From an uncultured Sphingopyxis sp. (GTDB lineage Bacteria > Pseudomonadota > Alphaproteobacteria > Sphingomonadales > Sphingomonadaceae), in NCBI RefSeq assembly GCF_900078365.1, contig NZ_LT598653.1:3481501-3545500 (forward strand): 64,000 nucleotides of DNA, given 5' to 3'. This document shows positions 16,816 through 25,168 of this stretch, piece by piece. The position numbers and the translations under genes were made by a program. The notes below the pieces were generated by a model. It was given only the letters and a program-made list of their open reading frames with translations, did not search any database and was not told the DNA's origin. The stretch's first letter is position 1. Every line of letters begins with the position of its first letter.

Positions 16816-17093
16816 AATATCGGCCCGATCCCGCGCTGACCGAGGCGCTCGCCGCGCTCGCCGCGTCGGGGCGGGTCGAGGTGCGGGTAACGCCCGGCGC
16901 GCGGCGCGACGAAATCCGGGTCGAAGGCGACGCCGTGCAGGTTCGCGTCACGTCCCCGCCCGCCGACGGCGCCGCGAACGAGGCGGTGCTGCGCCTGCTC
17001 GCCGCCGCGCTCGGCCGCCCGCCGCGCGACCTGACGCTGCTGCGCGGCGCGACCGCGCGCATCAAGCTGATCGGAATTGCGGCGGGCCGATAG
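16812..17093 (+). CDS. DUF167 family protein (YggU-like)
   Basis: This small cytosolic protein has the family core VRVTPGARRDEI, VQVRVTSPPADGAANEAVLRLLA and LLRGATARIKLI. The reading frame has no ATG. The given start is a CTG overlapping the upstream stop as CTGA, which keeps about 20 family-like N-terminal residues (DPALTEALAALAASGR). A GTG at 16881 would give a 70-residue protein lacking that helix. Which start is used cannot be settled here. The function of the family is unknown. Confidence 0.75.
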   Translation: MKYRPDPALTEALAALAASGRVEVRVTPGARRDEIRVEGDAVQVRVTSPPADGAANEAVLRLLAAALGRPPRDLTLLRGATARIKLIGIAAGR

Positions 17094-17164
17094 CGCCGGA
17101 TTAACCAATTGGCAGGGGCTCGGCGTTATGACCGGTAGCAGGACTAGCTGGGCCAAGGTGGATC

Positions 17165-17458
17165 ATGGCAAAACGCCGAGCGACAAGCGTCGAGGGTGAC
17201 GCGAGTATCGCGAATATTTCGCGGACCCGCCGCGCGCAGCTCGTCGCCGAGTTCGAGGGCGAGCTCGGGATCGATTACAAGACCCGCGCCAAGGCCGAAG
17301 AGGCCGAGCGCCGCTTGATCGCGCGCAAAACCTTCATCGTCTGGACGATCGCACTGATGTTCTTCGCCATCGCGTGCCAGAAATTGTGGATCATGGGCCA
17401 GGACGTCGACGTGCCCTTTTCCGACATCAACCCGGTGCGCAGCCTGTTCGGCGATTAA
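17165..17458 (+). CDS. Small single-span membrane protein, unknown function
   Basis: A 97-residue protein with a charged N-terminal half (RTRRAQLVAEFEGELG and a KAEEAERRLIARK helix), one transmembrane segment at about residues 57-75 (FIVWTIALMFFAIACQKLW) and a short tail ending NPVRSLFGD. A soluble N-terminus in the cytoplasm is predicted from the positive residues before the helix. It is convergent with sdhA. No family is recognised. Confidence 0.72.
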   Translation: MAKRRATSVEGDASIANISRTRRAQLVAEFEGELGIDYKTRAKAEEAERRLIARKTFIVWTIALMFFAIACQKLWIMGQDVDVPFSDINPVRSLFGD

Positions 17459-17482
17459 CGCGGGCCGACGCCCCGGCGCGGA

Positions 17483-19297
17483 TCAATAAACCCGCGCCTT
17501 CGGCTTGATATAGTCGACATCGTCCGACAGCGTATATTCGTGGACCGGACGGTAATCGAGGCGGACGCCGCCGCCCTTGCCGCCCCAGCCGTCGAACCAG
17601 GCGACCGTGTGCTTCATCCAGTTCGCATCGTCGCGGTTGGGGAAATCCTCGTGCGCGTGGGCGCCGCGGCTTTCCTTGCGGTTGAACGCCGAGTGCATCG
17701 TCACCGTCGCCTGCGCGATCAGATTGTCGAGCTCGAGCGTTTCGACGAGATCGGTGTTCCAGATCAGGCTGCGGTCGGTGACATGAACGTCGTTCATGCG
17801 ATTATAGGTCTTGGTGAGCTTTTCCTTGCCCTCCGCCATCAACTCGTCGGTACGGAACACCGCGGCGTGCTGCGACATCGCACGCTGCATTTCGGTGCGG
17901 ATTTCGGCGGTCGGCGAACCCCCGTTCGCATTGCGGAAATGGTCGAGGCGCGCGAGCGCGAGGTCGGCGCTGTCCTTCGGCAGCGGCTGCTGCGCCGCGC
18001 CGGGGGTCAGGATTTCCTTGAGGCGATGCCCGGTCGCGCGGCCGAAGACGACGAGGTCGATCAGGCTGTTCGAGCCCAAACGGTTCGCGCCATGAACCGA
18101 GACGCACGCCGCCTCGCCGACCGCGAACAGGCCGGGGACGACGGTGTCGGGGCCGTCCTTGCCGAGCGTGACGACTTCGCCGTGATAGTTACAGGGAATG
18201 CCGCCCATATTATAATGGACCGTCGGCACGACGGGCAGCGGCTGGCGCGTCAGGTCGACGCCGGCGAAAATCTTGCCGCTCTCGGTGATCCCCGGCAGAC
18301 GCTCGGCAAGCACCGCGGGGTCGATATGATCGAGGTGCAGATAGATATGATCGTTGTGCGGGCCGACGCCGCGGCCTTCGCGGATTTCGAGCGCCATCGA
18401 GCGCGACACGACGTCGCGCGACGCGAGATCCTTCGCCGACGGGGCATAGCGTTCCATGAAACGCTCGCCCTCGCTGTTGGTGAGGTAACCGCCCTCGCCG
18501 CGCGCACCTTCGGTGATCAGCACGCCCGCGCCATAGATGCCGGTCGGGTGGAACTGGACGAACTCCATGTCCTGCAAGGGCAGGCCGGCGCGCAGCACCA
18601 TGCCGCCGCCGTCGCCGGTGCAGGTGTGCGCCGAGGTCGCGGTGAAATAGCAGCGGCCATAGCCGCCCGTCGCGAGCACGACCGCCTGGCTGCGGAAGCG
18701 GTGGATGCTGCCATCCTCCATGCACAGCGCGATCACGCCGCGGCACACCTTGCCGTCGGGGCCGTCTTCCATGATCAGGTCGAGCGCGAAATATTCGATG
18801 AAGAAGTCCGCGTCATATTTCAGCGACTGCTGATAGAGCGCATGGAGCATCGCGTGTCCGGTGCGGTCGGCCGCGGCGCAGGTGCGCTGCACCGGCGGGC
18901 CTTCGCCCATATTCTGCATATGGCCGCCGAACGGGCGCTGGTAGATGGTGCCGTCGGCATTGCGGCTGAACGGCACGCCGGCATGTTCGAGTTCGTAGAC
19001 CGCGTTCGGCGCCTCGCGCACCATATATTCGATCGCGTCCTGGTCGCCGAGCCAGTCGGAGCCCTTGACGGTGTCGTACATATGCCACTGCCAATGGTCA
19101 GGCGAATTGTTGCCGAGCGACGCGGCGATGCCGCCCTGCGCCGCGACGGTGTGGCTGCGCGTCGGGAACACCTTGGTGATGCAGGCGGTCTTGAGCCCCG
19201 CTTCGGCGCTGCCCATCGTCGCGCGCAGACCCGACCCGCCGGCGCCGACGACGACGGTGTCATAGATATGATCGATGATCTTGTAGGCGTCGGTCAT
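17483..19297 (-). CDS. sdhA: Succinate dehydrogenase flavoprotein subunit
   Basis: A 604-residue complex II flavoprotein oxidising succinate to fumarate at the inner membrane. The FAD loop is VVVGAGGSGLRA; the His for covalent FAD is in FPTRSHTVAAQGG; the active-site region has HPTGIYGAGVLITEG and a C-terminal HSAFNRKESRGAHAHEDFP. It starts two bases before sdhD ends. The iron-sulfur subunit gene does not follow; a plus-strand gene lies there instead, so sdhB must be outside the window. Confidence 0.97.
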   Translation of the reverse strand: MTDAYKIIDHIYDTVVVGAGGSGLRATMGSAEAGLKTACITKVFPTRSHTVAAQGGIAASLGNNSPDHWQWHMYDTVKGSDWLGDQDAIEYMVREAPNAVYELEHAGVPFSRNADGTIYQRPFGGHMQNMGEGPPVQRTCAAADRTGHAMLHALYQQSLKYDADFFIEYFALDLIMEDGPDGKVCRGVIALCMEDGSIHRFRSQAVVLATGGYGRCYFTATSAHTCTGDGGGMVLRAGLPLQDMEFVQFHPTGIYGAGVLITEGARGEGGYLTNSEGERFMERYAPSAKDLASRDVVSRSMALEIREGRGVGPHNDHIYLHLDHIDPAVLAERLPGITESGKIFAGVDLTRQPLPVVPTVHYNMGGIPCNYHGEVVTLGKDGPDTVVPGLFAVGEAACVSVHGANRLGSNSLIDLVVFGRATGHRLKEILTPGAAQQPLPKDSADLALARLDHFRNANGGSPTAEIRTEMQRAMSQHAAVFRTDELMAEGKEKLTKTYNRMNDVHVTDRSLIWNTDLVETLELDNLIAQATVTMHSAFNRKESRGAHAHEDFPNRDDANWMKHTVAWFDGWGGKGGGVRLDYRPVHEYTLSDDVDYIKPKARVY

Positions 19298-19298
19298 C

Positions 19299-19706
19299 TT
19301 ACATGCCCCCCGGAGCGAGCCCGGCGGCGGGCGCAAGCGCGATGCGGACAATGGCGAAAATGCCGTAAGCGGCGCCGCCGATCGCGTAGAAGTTCAAAAG
19401 GACGAGCGCGAACAGGCGCGTCGCCTCGCCATGGACATAGTCCTCGATCATCACCTGCAGCCCAAGGCGCAGATGCCAGAAGACGTTGGCGACCATCAGG
19501 ACCAGCGCGAGCGCGACCATCGGATTCGACGCCCAGCGCAGCACCGCGCCATGGTCGGTCATCGGCAGGCGCAGGAAGGAGACGAAGAGGAAGCCGACGA
19601 GCAGGACATTGCCGAGCGCGGTGCAGCGCTGCTGCAGCCAGTGGTGCGAGCCATGGTGCGACGAGCCGAGCCCGCGCACGCGGCCGAGACGCGTTCCGTT
19701 ACCCAT
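19299..19706 (-). CDS. sdhD: Succinate dehydrogenase membrane anchor subunit
   Basis: A 135-residue protein with three transmembrane helices (residues about 33-50, 60-83 and 95-120). GLGSSHHGSHHWLQQR lies at the N-terminus, and HLRLGLQVMIEDYVH in the second helix provides the likely haem His and quinone-site residues. It overlaps the end of sdhC by 8 bp and sits directly before sdhA, as usual for sdhCDA in alphaproteobacteria. Confidence 0.92.
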   Translation of the reverse strand: MGNGTRLGRVRGLGSSHHGSHHWLQQRCTALGNVLLVGFLFVSFLRLPMTDHGAVLRWASNPMVALALVLMVANVFWHLRLGLQVMIEDYVHGEATRLFALVLLNFYAIGGAAYGIFAIVRIALAPAAGLAPGGM

Positions 19707-20148
19707 TGAGCGCCTCCGAGAAGATGGTGAGCCAGACGGCGGCGGTCGCAGTGAGCGCGCCGACGAAAACGAGGATCGACCAGAGCTTGTTGGTCTTGAG
19801 CTCGTAGCCCGCGCCGGTGTCGAGCACGAAATGGCGCAGCCCCGAGAAGAGATGCTGGAAGAAGGCCCAGGTCAGGCCGATCAGCACGACCTTGCCGAGG
19901 ATATTGGTGATCTGGTGAAAGGTGCCGATCTCGGGGCTCGGATCGTGCCACACGCAGGCGAGGAAGGCCGCATAGGCGTCGGGACCCGCGGCGAGCGCGC
20001 CGAGCCACCAGAGGAACATCAGCCCGCCGACGATCGCGAGACCATCGCCACTGACGCGGTGAAAGATGGAGACCGCCATCGCGGGGGTCCATTTATACAC
20101 CTGTAAATGCGGGGAGCGCGGACGCGCACTCGGTTCGTTGCCAGCCAT
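19699..20148 (-). CDS. sdhC: Succinate dehydrogenase cytochrome b556 subunit
   Basis: A 149-residue membrane subunit with three helices. The N-terminal SPHLQVYKWTPAMAVSIFHR is the family signature, and the HLFSGLRHFVLDTG segment between helices 2 and 3 contains the haem-ligand His region. It is the first gene of sdhCDA. Its promoter must lie in the roughly 290 bp to the cupin gene, which is shared with a palindromic repeat. Confidence 0.94.
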   Translation of the reverse strand: MAGNEPSARPRSPHLQVYKWTPAMAVSIFHRVSGDGLAIVGGLMFLWWLGALAAGPDAYAAFLACVWHDPSPEIGTFHQITNILGKVVLIGLTWAFFQHLFSGLRHFVLDTGAGYELKTNKLWSILVFVGALTATAAVWLTIFSEALNG

Positions 20149-20280
20149 ATCAGCCCTGTCTTGACTCTAAACGGTCGATGCGCCGCCGGTTAAGCCTTCC
20201 GGCCGCGATATGCAATTGCTTAGGAGCATGGGGGAATAAAAGCTTGGGCCGAGCGGTGTGTTCGACCGGTTGCCGCCGCA

Positions 20281-20420
20281 CGATCCTCCCTGTCGCGAAG
20301 CGATGGGGAGGTGGCAGCGCGAAGCGCTGACGGAGGGGCGACTACGCGACGTCGCTGCCCCTCCACCATCGCCTGCGGCGACGGTCCCCCTCCCCACGCC
20401 TTCGGCGCAGGGAGGATCCA
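20281..20420. repeat. Palindromic repeat with GATCCTCCCTG arms
   Basis: The arms CGATCCTCCCTGTCGCGAAG and CTTCGGCGCAGGGAGGATCC are imperfect reverse complements. Further pairs lie inside, such as GGGGAGGTGG with CCCCTCCCC and TCGCCTGCGGCGA as an inner hairpin. It is noncoding and lies between sdhC and the cupin gene, closer to the cupin 3' end. This type occurs once in the window. Confidence 0.7.
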
Positions 20421-20437
20421 CACGTCCGCCCGGCCGA

Positions 20438-20905
20438 TCACGGTATCCGCGAGGTCGGGTAGGGCGTGCCGTCCTTGTGGAAATAGCCGTCGGGCGTGAA
20501 CAGCATGTCGATGTCCGAATAGCCGCCGCCGGTGTCGCGCGCCTTGCCGCCGCCCAGGGCGACGAAGACGCAATCGGCATCCGATTCGTTGATCAGATGA
20601 TGGCCGTTGGTGCTGCCCTTCGGCCACACCGCGATGTCGCCCGCGCGCATGGCGTGCCGGCCGTCATCCTCGACCAGCACCGCCTCGCCCGCGATCATCA
20701 CCAGCATCTCGTCCTCGCCGTCGTGCCAGTGGCGCTGCGACGACCAGGCGCCGGGTTTGAGCACGACATGGCTCGCAGCGAAATCGCCGAGGCCCGTCGG
20801 CGGCGCAAGGCGGCGGTACCAGCGGCCCTGCACGGGCGCATCATAGGGCGCGGGATAGCCGGTGGCGTTGGTCTGCGGGATCGTATCGAGATCGAGCTTG
20901 GGCAT
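20438..20905 (-). CDS. Cupin domain-containing protein
   Basis: A 155-residue protein with one cupin barrel. Motif 1 is QRHWHDGEDEMLVMIAGE and motif 2 is AGDIAVWPKGSTNGHHLIN; the His and Glu residues form the usual metal site. The C-terminal extension ends DGYFHKDGTPYPTSRIP. Nothing in the neighbourhood fixes a substrate. It is divergent from dapE with 99 bp between starts. The long open frame upstream is antisense to dapE and not coding. Confidence 0.85.
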   Translation of the reverse strand: MPKLDLDTIPQTNATGYPAPYDAPVQGRWYRRLAPPTGLGDFAASHVVLKPGAWSSQRHWHDGEDEMLVMIAGEAVLVEDDGRHAMRAGDIAVWPKGSTNGHHLINESDADCVFVALGGGKARDTGGGYSDIDMLFTPDGYFHKDGTPYPTSRIP

Positions 20906-21004
20906 GGGGCAGTCCTCGTGAAATTTGTTCTTCCTTTGTTTCGCACAAAGCGCGCCGTGTGCAAAGCCTCGACTTGCACGCGAGCGAAGGAGTAAGGGGG
21001 CGGC

Positions 21005-22141
21005 ATGACCCATGCCATCGACCCCGTCGAACTCGCCAAGACGCTGATCGCCGCGCCGAGCGTCACCCCCGCCACCGGCGCCGTGTTCGACGCGATCGAG
21101 GCCGCGCTGACGCCGCTGGGCTTTACCGTCGAGCGGTTCATCGACGGGATCGAGCCCGACGGGCCGGTCGAGAATCTGCTCGCGGTGCGCGAAGGAAAAG
21201 GGCCGAAACATTTCGGCTTTGCCGGGCACCTCGACGTCGTGCCGCCGGGCGTCGGCTGGACCGGCGATGCCTTCGCGCCCGAAGTGCGCGGCGATCTGCT
21301 CTATGGCCGCGGCGCGGTCGACATGAAGGGGGCGATCGCGGCCTTCGTCGCCGCCGCCGCCGCGACGCCCGCCGACGCGGGCACGATCAGCCTGATCATC
21401 ACCGGCGACGAGGAAGGCCCCGCGATCTTCGGCACGCGCGCGCTGATGGAGCATATGGACGCCCGCGGCGTGAAGCCCGACATGATCGTCGTCGGCGAGC
21501 CGACGTCGGTGGGCCGGCTCGGCGACATGGTGAAGATCGGGCGGCGCGGCTCGGTCAATATCTGGATCGACGTGCCCGGAACGCAGGGCCATGTCGCCTA
21601 TCCGCACCTCGCCGACAATCCGATCCCCAAGCTGGTGAAGATATTGGCGGCGATCGACGCGGTGACGCTCGACGAAGGCAACGACTGGTTCCAGCCGTCG
21701 AACATCGAATTCACCGACGTCGAAGTCGGCAACGGCGCGACCAACGTCATCCCCGCCTCGGCGCGCGCGCGGCTCTCGATCCGCTTCAACGATGCGCACA
21801 AGGGCGCCGACCTCGTCGCGATGATCGAGCGGATCGCGCATGAGGTTGAACCGAATGCGAAAGTGCTCGGCAAGATTTCGGGTGAGGCTTTCCTGACTCC
21901 GCCGGGCGAGTTGTCCGAACTCGTCGCCGAGGCGATCCATGCCGAAACCGACCTCCGCCCCGAAATGTCGACGACCGGCGGCACGTCGGACGCGCGCTTT
22001 CTCCACGCGCTCTGCCCGGTGGTCGAATTCGGGCTGACCAATGCGACGATGCACAAGCTCGATGAGGCCGTGGCGGTGGCGGATCTGCGCACGCTGACCG
22101 CCATCTATCGCGGGATATTGATGCGGGCTTTGCTCGATTGA
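21005..22141 (+). CDS. dapE: Succinyl-diaminopimelate desuccinylase
   Basis: A 378-residue M20 peptidase-family dizinc amidohydrolase that removes succinate from N-succinyl-LL-diaminopimelate in lysine and peptidoglycan precursor synthesis. Metal ligands are in FAGHLDVVPPG, GRGAVDMKG and ITGDEEGPA, with the distal His in MSTTGGTSDAR...HKLDE. RRGSVNIWIDVPGTQGHVAY marks the dimerisation domain. GGAGTAAGGGGGCGGC precedes the start. It stands alone, as often for dapE. Confidence 0.94.
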   Translation: MTHAIDPVELAKTLIAAPSVTPATGAVFDAIEAALTPLGFTVERFIDGIEPDGPVENLLAVREGKGPKHFGFAGHLDVVPPGVGWTGDAFAPEVRGDLLYGRGAVDMKGAIAAFVAAAAATPADAGTISLIITGDEEGPAIFGTRALMEHMDARGVKPDMIVVGEPTSVGRLGDMVKIGRRGSVNIWIDVPGTQGHVAYPHLADNPIPKLVKILAAIDAVTLDEGNDWFQPSNIEFTDVEVGNGATNVIPASARARLSIRFNDAHKGADLVAMIERIAHEVEPNAKVLGKISGEAFLTPPGELSELVAEAIHAETDLRPEMSTTGGTSDARFLHALCPVVEFGLTNATMHKLDEAVAVADLRTLTAIYRGILMRALLD

Positions 22142-22146
22142 TTGGC

Positions 22147-22311
22147 TCGCACGAAGCCACAAAGTCACAAAGAGTCCCCAGCCCCCGTTCGCCCTGAGCT
22201 TGTCGAAGGGCTGTTCTTTCTTTTGGATGCTGGAAGAAGGACGGTGCTTCGACAAGCTCAGCACGAACGGATGTGAGAAAAATCTCTTTGTGGCTTTGTG
22301 GCTTCGTGCGA
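22147..22311. repeat. Nested inverted repeat, two repeat families one inside the other
   Basis: The outer arms are 28 bp with one mismatch (TCGCACGAAGCCACAAAG against CTTTGTGGCTTCGTGCGA). Inside, at about 22187-22270, is a second pair, TTCGCCCTGAGCTTGTCGAA and TTCGACAAGCTCAGCACGAA. The inner pair recurs near 34.75 kb without the outer arms. The whole gap between convergent dapE and smr is thus one long hairpin. It probably stops transcription from both sides. Confidence 0.85.
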
Positions 22312-22318
22312 AATGTCC

Positions 22319-22894
22319 TTACTCCCGCCCCCGCCGCAGGATCACATAGACGGCGCCCGCACCGCCGTGGCTCACATGCGCGGGGCGGAGCGCGACGATC
22401 TGGTCGGCATGGGGAGAAAAGGCGAGCCAGTCGGGCAGCGAGGCGCGGATCGCGCCGCGCGGGCGCGGGTCGCCGTGCATTTGCGGCAGGCGATCGGCCC
22501 CCGGACGCAGCCTTCCTGCAACGACGAGCAACACGCGCGCGCCGCGCAGCAACGCGCGGCCGATCGCGTCATCGAGCAGCGCCTGCGCCGAGGCGAGCGT
22601 GTGGCCGTGCAGGTCGATGCTCATGTCAGGGCGGACGAGCCCCTTGCGGAGGCGGCGGTCCCAATGACCGTCGAGCGTTGCGGTCTGATGCGTGCGGCGC
22701 GGCGGCGGCAGCTTCGCCGGCGCGGCGCGCGGCGCGGCAGCGGGAGCAGCGGCGCTCTGCGGCGTCGGCTTGGGCGGCCTGACGGTCGGCGGCGACGCGG
22801 GCGCAAGCGGCGCCTTCGCCTTGGGCAGCGGCGTCACCGTCGCTGCGACCTTTTTCCACAACGCGCTTTCTTCGGGAGCAAGGCGCCGTGGCAT
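22319..22894 (-). CDS. Smr/MutS2 C-terminal domain protein
   Basis: A 191-residue protein with a Pro/Ala-rich linker (residues about 20-70) and a C-terminal Smr domain. The DLHGHTLASAQALL motif and the loop HVSHGGAGAVYVILRR match Smr endonuclease-like domains, which nick DNA or cleave RNA. It is followed closely by the mltA gene on the same strand, which reads into it. The biological substrate is not known. Confidence 0.86.
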   Translation of the reverse strand: MPRRLAPEESALWKKVAATVTPLPKAKAPLAPASPPTVRPPKPTPQSAAAPAAAPRAAPAKLPPPRRTHQTATLDGHWDRRLRKGLVRPDMSIDLHGHTLASAQALLDDAIGRALLRGARVLLVVAGRLRPGADRLPQMHGDPRPRGAIRASLPDWLAFSPHADQIVALRPAHVSHGGAGAVYVILRRGRE

Positions 22895-22901
22895 TACCGC
22901 C

Positions 22902-24260
22902 TCACTGCGCCGGGAGCGGGGGCGGAATCAGCCGCGCGACGCTCGCGCGCGGAAGCAGAAGCAAAGCCGACCCGCGCGCCGCCATGCCGCCCGCGAGCGC
23001 GCGCGCCGCTTCACCCGCGCCCCAGAAGCTGTCGAAGCGGTTGGCGCCCTTGATCGCGCCGCCGGTATCCTGCGCGATCCAAAGCCCATTTGGCTCGGCC
23101 CGGTCGAGCGAGAGGAAGACGGGGGCGCCGAGCGGCACATATTTGGGATCGGCGGCGACGCTCGCGCGGCCGGTTATCGGAACGCCCAAAGCGCCGAGCG
23201 GACCGGGGCCGGTGAGTTCGCGGAAGAACACCCAGCTCGGATTCTCGTTCATCACCGCCGCGCCGCGCACCGGGTCGGCGCGCAGATAGTCGAGGATGCC
23301 CTGCATCGACACCTGCCCGCGCTGGAGTTCGCCGCGGTCGAGCAGCAGCTTGCCGATACCGACATAGGAGCGGCCGTTCTGCGTGTCGTAGCCGATGCGC
23401 ATGATGCCGCCATCGGGCAGGCGCAGGCGGCCCGAGCCCTGCACCTGCAGGAAGAAGAATTCGGCCGCGTCGGCGGCCCAGGCGATTTCGAGCCCGCGTC
23501 CTTCGAGCGCGCCGCTCTCGATCGCCAGGCGGTCGTAATAGCGGACGAATTTGCCGTCCTCGACGCGGCCGCGGATCTTGCGCCCCTTCAAATCGTCGGC
23601 GAACTGCCCGAGGTCGACTTCGACGAGATCGGCGGGGCGGCGATAGATGGGGACGTCGTAGCCCGGCCGCCGGTCACGCGATGCGGCGATTTCGGGTTCG
23701 TAATAGCCGGTGACGAAGGCGGTGCCCGCGCCGATCTGCACCGTGCCGAAATAGCGGGTGAAGAAGGCGAGCGCGTCCTTGTCCGTCCAGTTCTTCGCCG
23801 CGCCGCAGCTTTCGGTCCAGTCGGCGCCCTGCGTCAGCCCGCTCGTATCGGTGCGCCGCTGGACCGAAGGGCAGCTGATGCGGAAGGCGGCGAGCGCGGC
23901 CGCCGCCTGTTCGGCGGTCACGCCGAGCGTCGCGAAATCGGGGCCCGCGATCACGCCGCTGGCGACGGCGGTCGTCGCGTCGGCGGGGGGGGGCACGGCG
24001 GCGGGAAGCGGTGCAAGCGGGGTAGCGGGGATCGGCTGCGCGGCGGCGCCGGGGCGCTCGGACGGACGCGGCACATAGGGGCGCGGGGTGCCGAGCGGAC
24101 GCGCTGGCGCGGGAGCGACGGTCGCCGGGCGGCTGCCGCCCTCCCCAGGAACGACCGAAGCGCAGCCCGCCAGCAGCGGCAGGGCAGCCAGCAGCGGCAG
24201 GGCAGCGAGCAGCGCGAATCCGAAAGTCCGCGCGCGCGGCGCCCCCGCCGTCAATATCAC
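22902..24260 (-). CDS. mltA: Membrane-bound lytic murein transglycosylase A
   Basis: A 452-residue outer-membrane lipoprotein that cleaves peptidoglycan glycan strands with 1,6-anhydro products. The signal peptide has a lipobox LPLLAGC and contains a perfect 18-bp tandem duplication. A Pro-rich spacer follows (about residues 40-100). The MltA barrel has FVTGYYEPEI, AEFFFLQVQGSGRL and a 3D domain with IAQDTGGAIKGANRFDSFWG, carrying the catalytic Asp residues. The start is GTG, 5 bp after the Tim44-like gene. Confidence 0.93.
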   Translation of the reverse strand: MILTAGAPRARTFGFALLAALPLLAALPLLAGCASVVPGEGGSRPATVAPAPARPLGTPRPYVPRPSERPGAAAQPIPATPLAPLPAAVPPPADATTAVASGVIAGPDFATLGVTAEQAAAALAAFRISCPSVQRRTDTSGLTQGADWTESCGAAKNWTDKDALAFFTRYFGTVQIGAGTAFVTGYYEPEIAASRDRRPGYDVPIYRRPADLVEVDLGQFADDLKGRKIRGRVEDGKFVRYYDRLAIESGALEGRGLEIAWAADAAEFFFLQVQGSGRLRLPDGGIMRIGYDTQNGRSYVGIGKLLLDRGELQRGQVSMQGILDYLRADPVRGAAVMNENPSWVFFRELTGPGPLGALGVPITGRASVAADPKYVPLGAPVFLSLDRAEPNGLWIAQDTGGAIKGANRFDSFWGAGEAARALAGGMAARGSALLLLPRASVARLIPPPLPAQ

Positions 24261-24264
24261 GGAA

Positions 24265-24927
24265 TCAGGCCGATTCGGCTTCGTCGAGCACCCAATTGGG
24301 GTCGTTGCTGCCGATCTGGCGGCGGAAGGTCCAAAGGTCGTCGGCTTGCGCTGCGTCGCTCATCGACCCGGCGATCAGCTTGCCTTCCGCATCGCGCGTC
24401 ACCGCGCTGATGTCGGCATGGTAGCGCACGGTGACGCGCGCTTCGCCGCGGCTCATCTCGACCGCGGTGATCTTGGCCGAATCGATACCGATCAGGCGGT
24501 TGTCGAGCGTTTCGCCCCGCGCCTCGCGTGCCGCGATCGCTTCGACGAAGGCTTCGTAGCTGTCGTCGTCGCACAGGTCGCGCAGCGTGTCGCGGTCGCC
24601 CTTCCAATAAGCCTCGAGGATCATGCGATACGCCGCCTCGGCGCCTTCCATGAAGCGGCCGGCGTCGAAATTGCGGTCGGTCGCGAGCAGCTGGCGCAGC
24701 CCGGCCTCGGCGGCGGGCTCATAGACCAGGCCCGATGTGTCGGCGGGCGCGGGCGCCGCGGCCGACGCGCTGTCGCCCTCGTCGAGGCGGACCGGCGCCG
24801 TGGCGGCGCGCTCGCGCGGCAGCACAGGTTCCTGCTCATGCCCCGTGCGCTTGCCGAGCACCGAGTAGAGCCGCATTCCGAGGAAAGCGGCGATCATGGC
24901 GAGCAGGACGATCGAAAAAGCGGTCAC
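24265..24927 (-). CDS. Tim44/TimA family putative adaptor protein
   Basis: A 220-residue inner-membrane protein. One N-terminal transmembrane helix (TAFSIVLLAMIAAFLGMRLY) is followed by SVLGKRTGHEQEP, a hallmark of alphaproteobacterial Tim44-like proteins, then a variable linker and a Tim44 domain from about residue 75 (EGAEAAYRMILEAYWKGDRD). Homologues lie beside secB, as here, hinting at export or envelope biogenesis. The GTG is chosen because GGA lies about 9 bases upstream; a TTG two codons earlier is possible. It is divergent from secB. Confidence 0.88.
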   Translation of the reverse strand: MTAFSIVLLAMIAAFLGMRLYSVLGKRTGHEQEPVLPRERAATAPVRLDEGDSASAAAPAPADTSGLVYEPAAEAGLRQLLATDRNFDAGRFMEGAEAAYRMILEAYWKGDRDTLRDLCDDDSYEAFVEAIAAREARGETLDNRLIGIDSAKITAVEMSRGEARVTVRYHADISAVTRDAEGKLIAGSMSDAAQADDLWTFRRQIGSNDPNWVLDEAESA

Positions 24928-25168
24928 GGGCAAAAGTCCAATGCGGAAAAGCGAAACATCTTGGCTGATACATAGGCGATACGGGGCCCGGTTTCAAATG
25001 ACCATGGCTGCTGGCGAGCGGCAGGTCAACGATTCGCCCTTGGGGTCCGCCCCCATTGTGCTTGCCGCCGGGCGCTGCTAAGCGCCGCGGCAACCGTCCG
25101 CCGCGGTTCCGACACGGATGCGCGGATGCGGATATTGTCCATCTTTTTCAGTGAAAGCGCCTTCCACC

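Noticed and set aside
17540..19807. A 755-residue open frame on the plus strand over sdhA and sdhD
   Set aside because: It is the mirror of the high-GC3 codons of a strongly conserved gene; its protein is rich in Arg, Ala and His with no domain.
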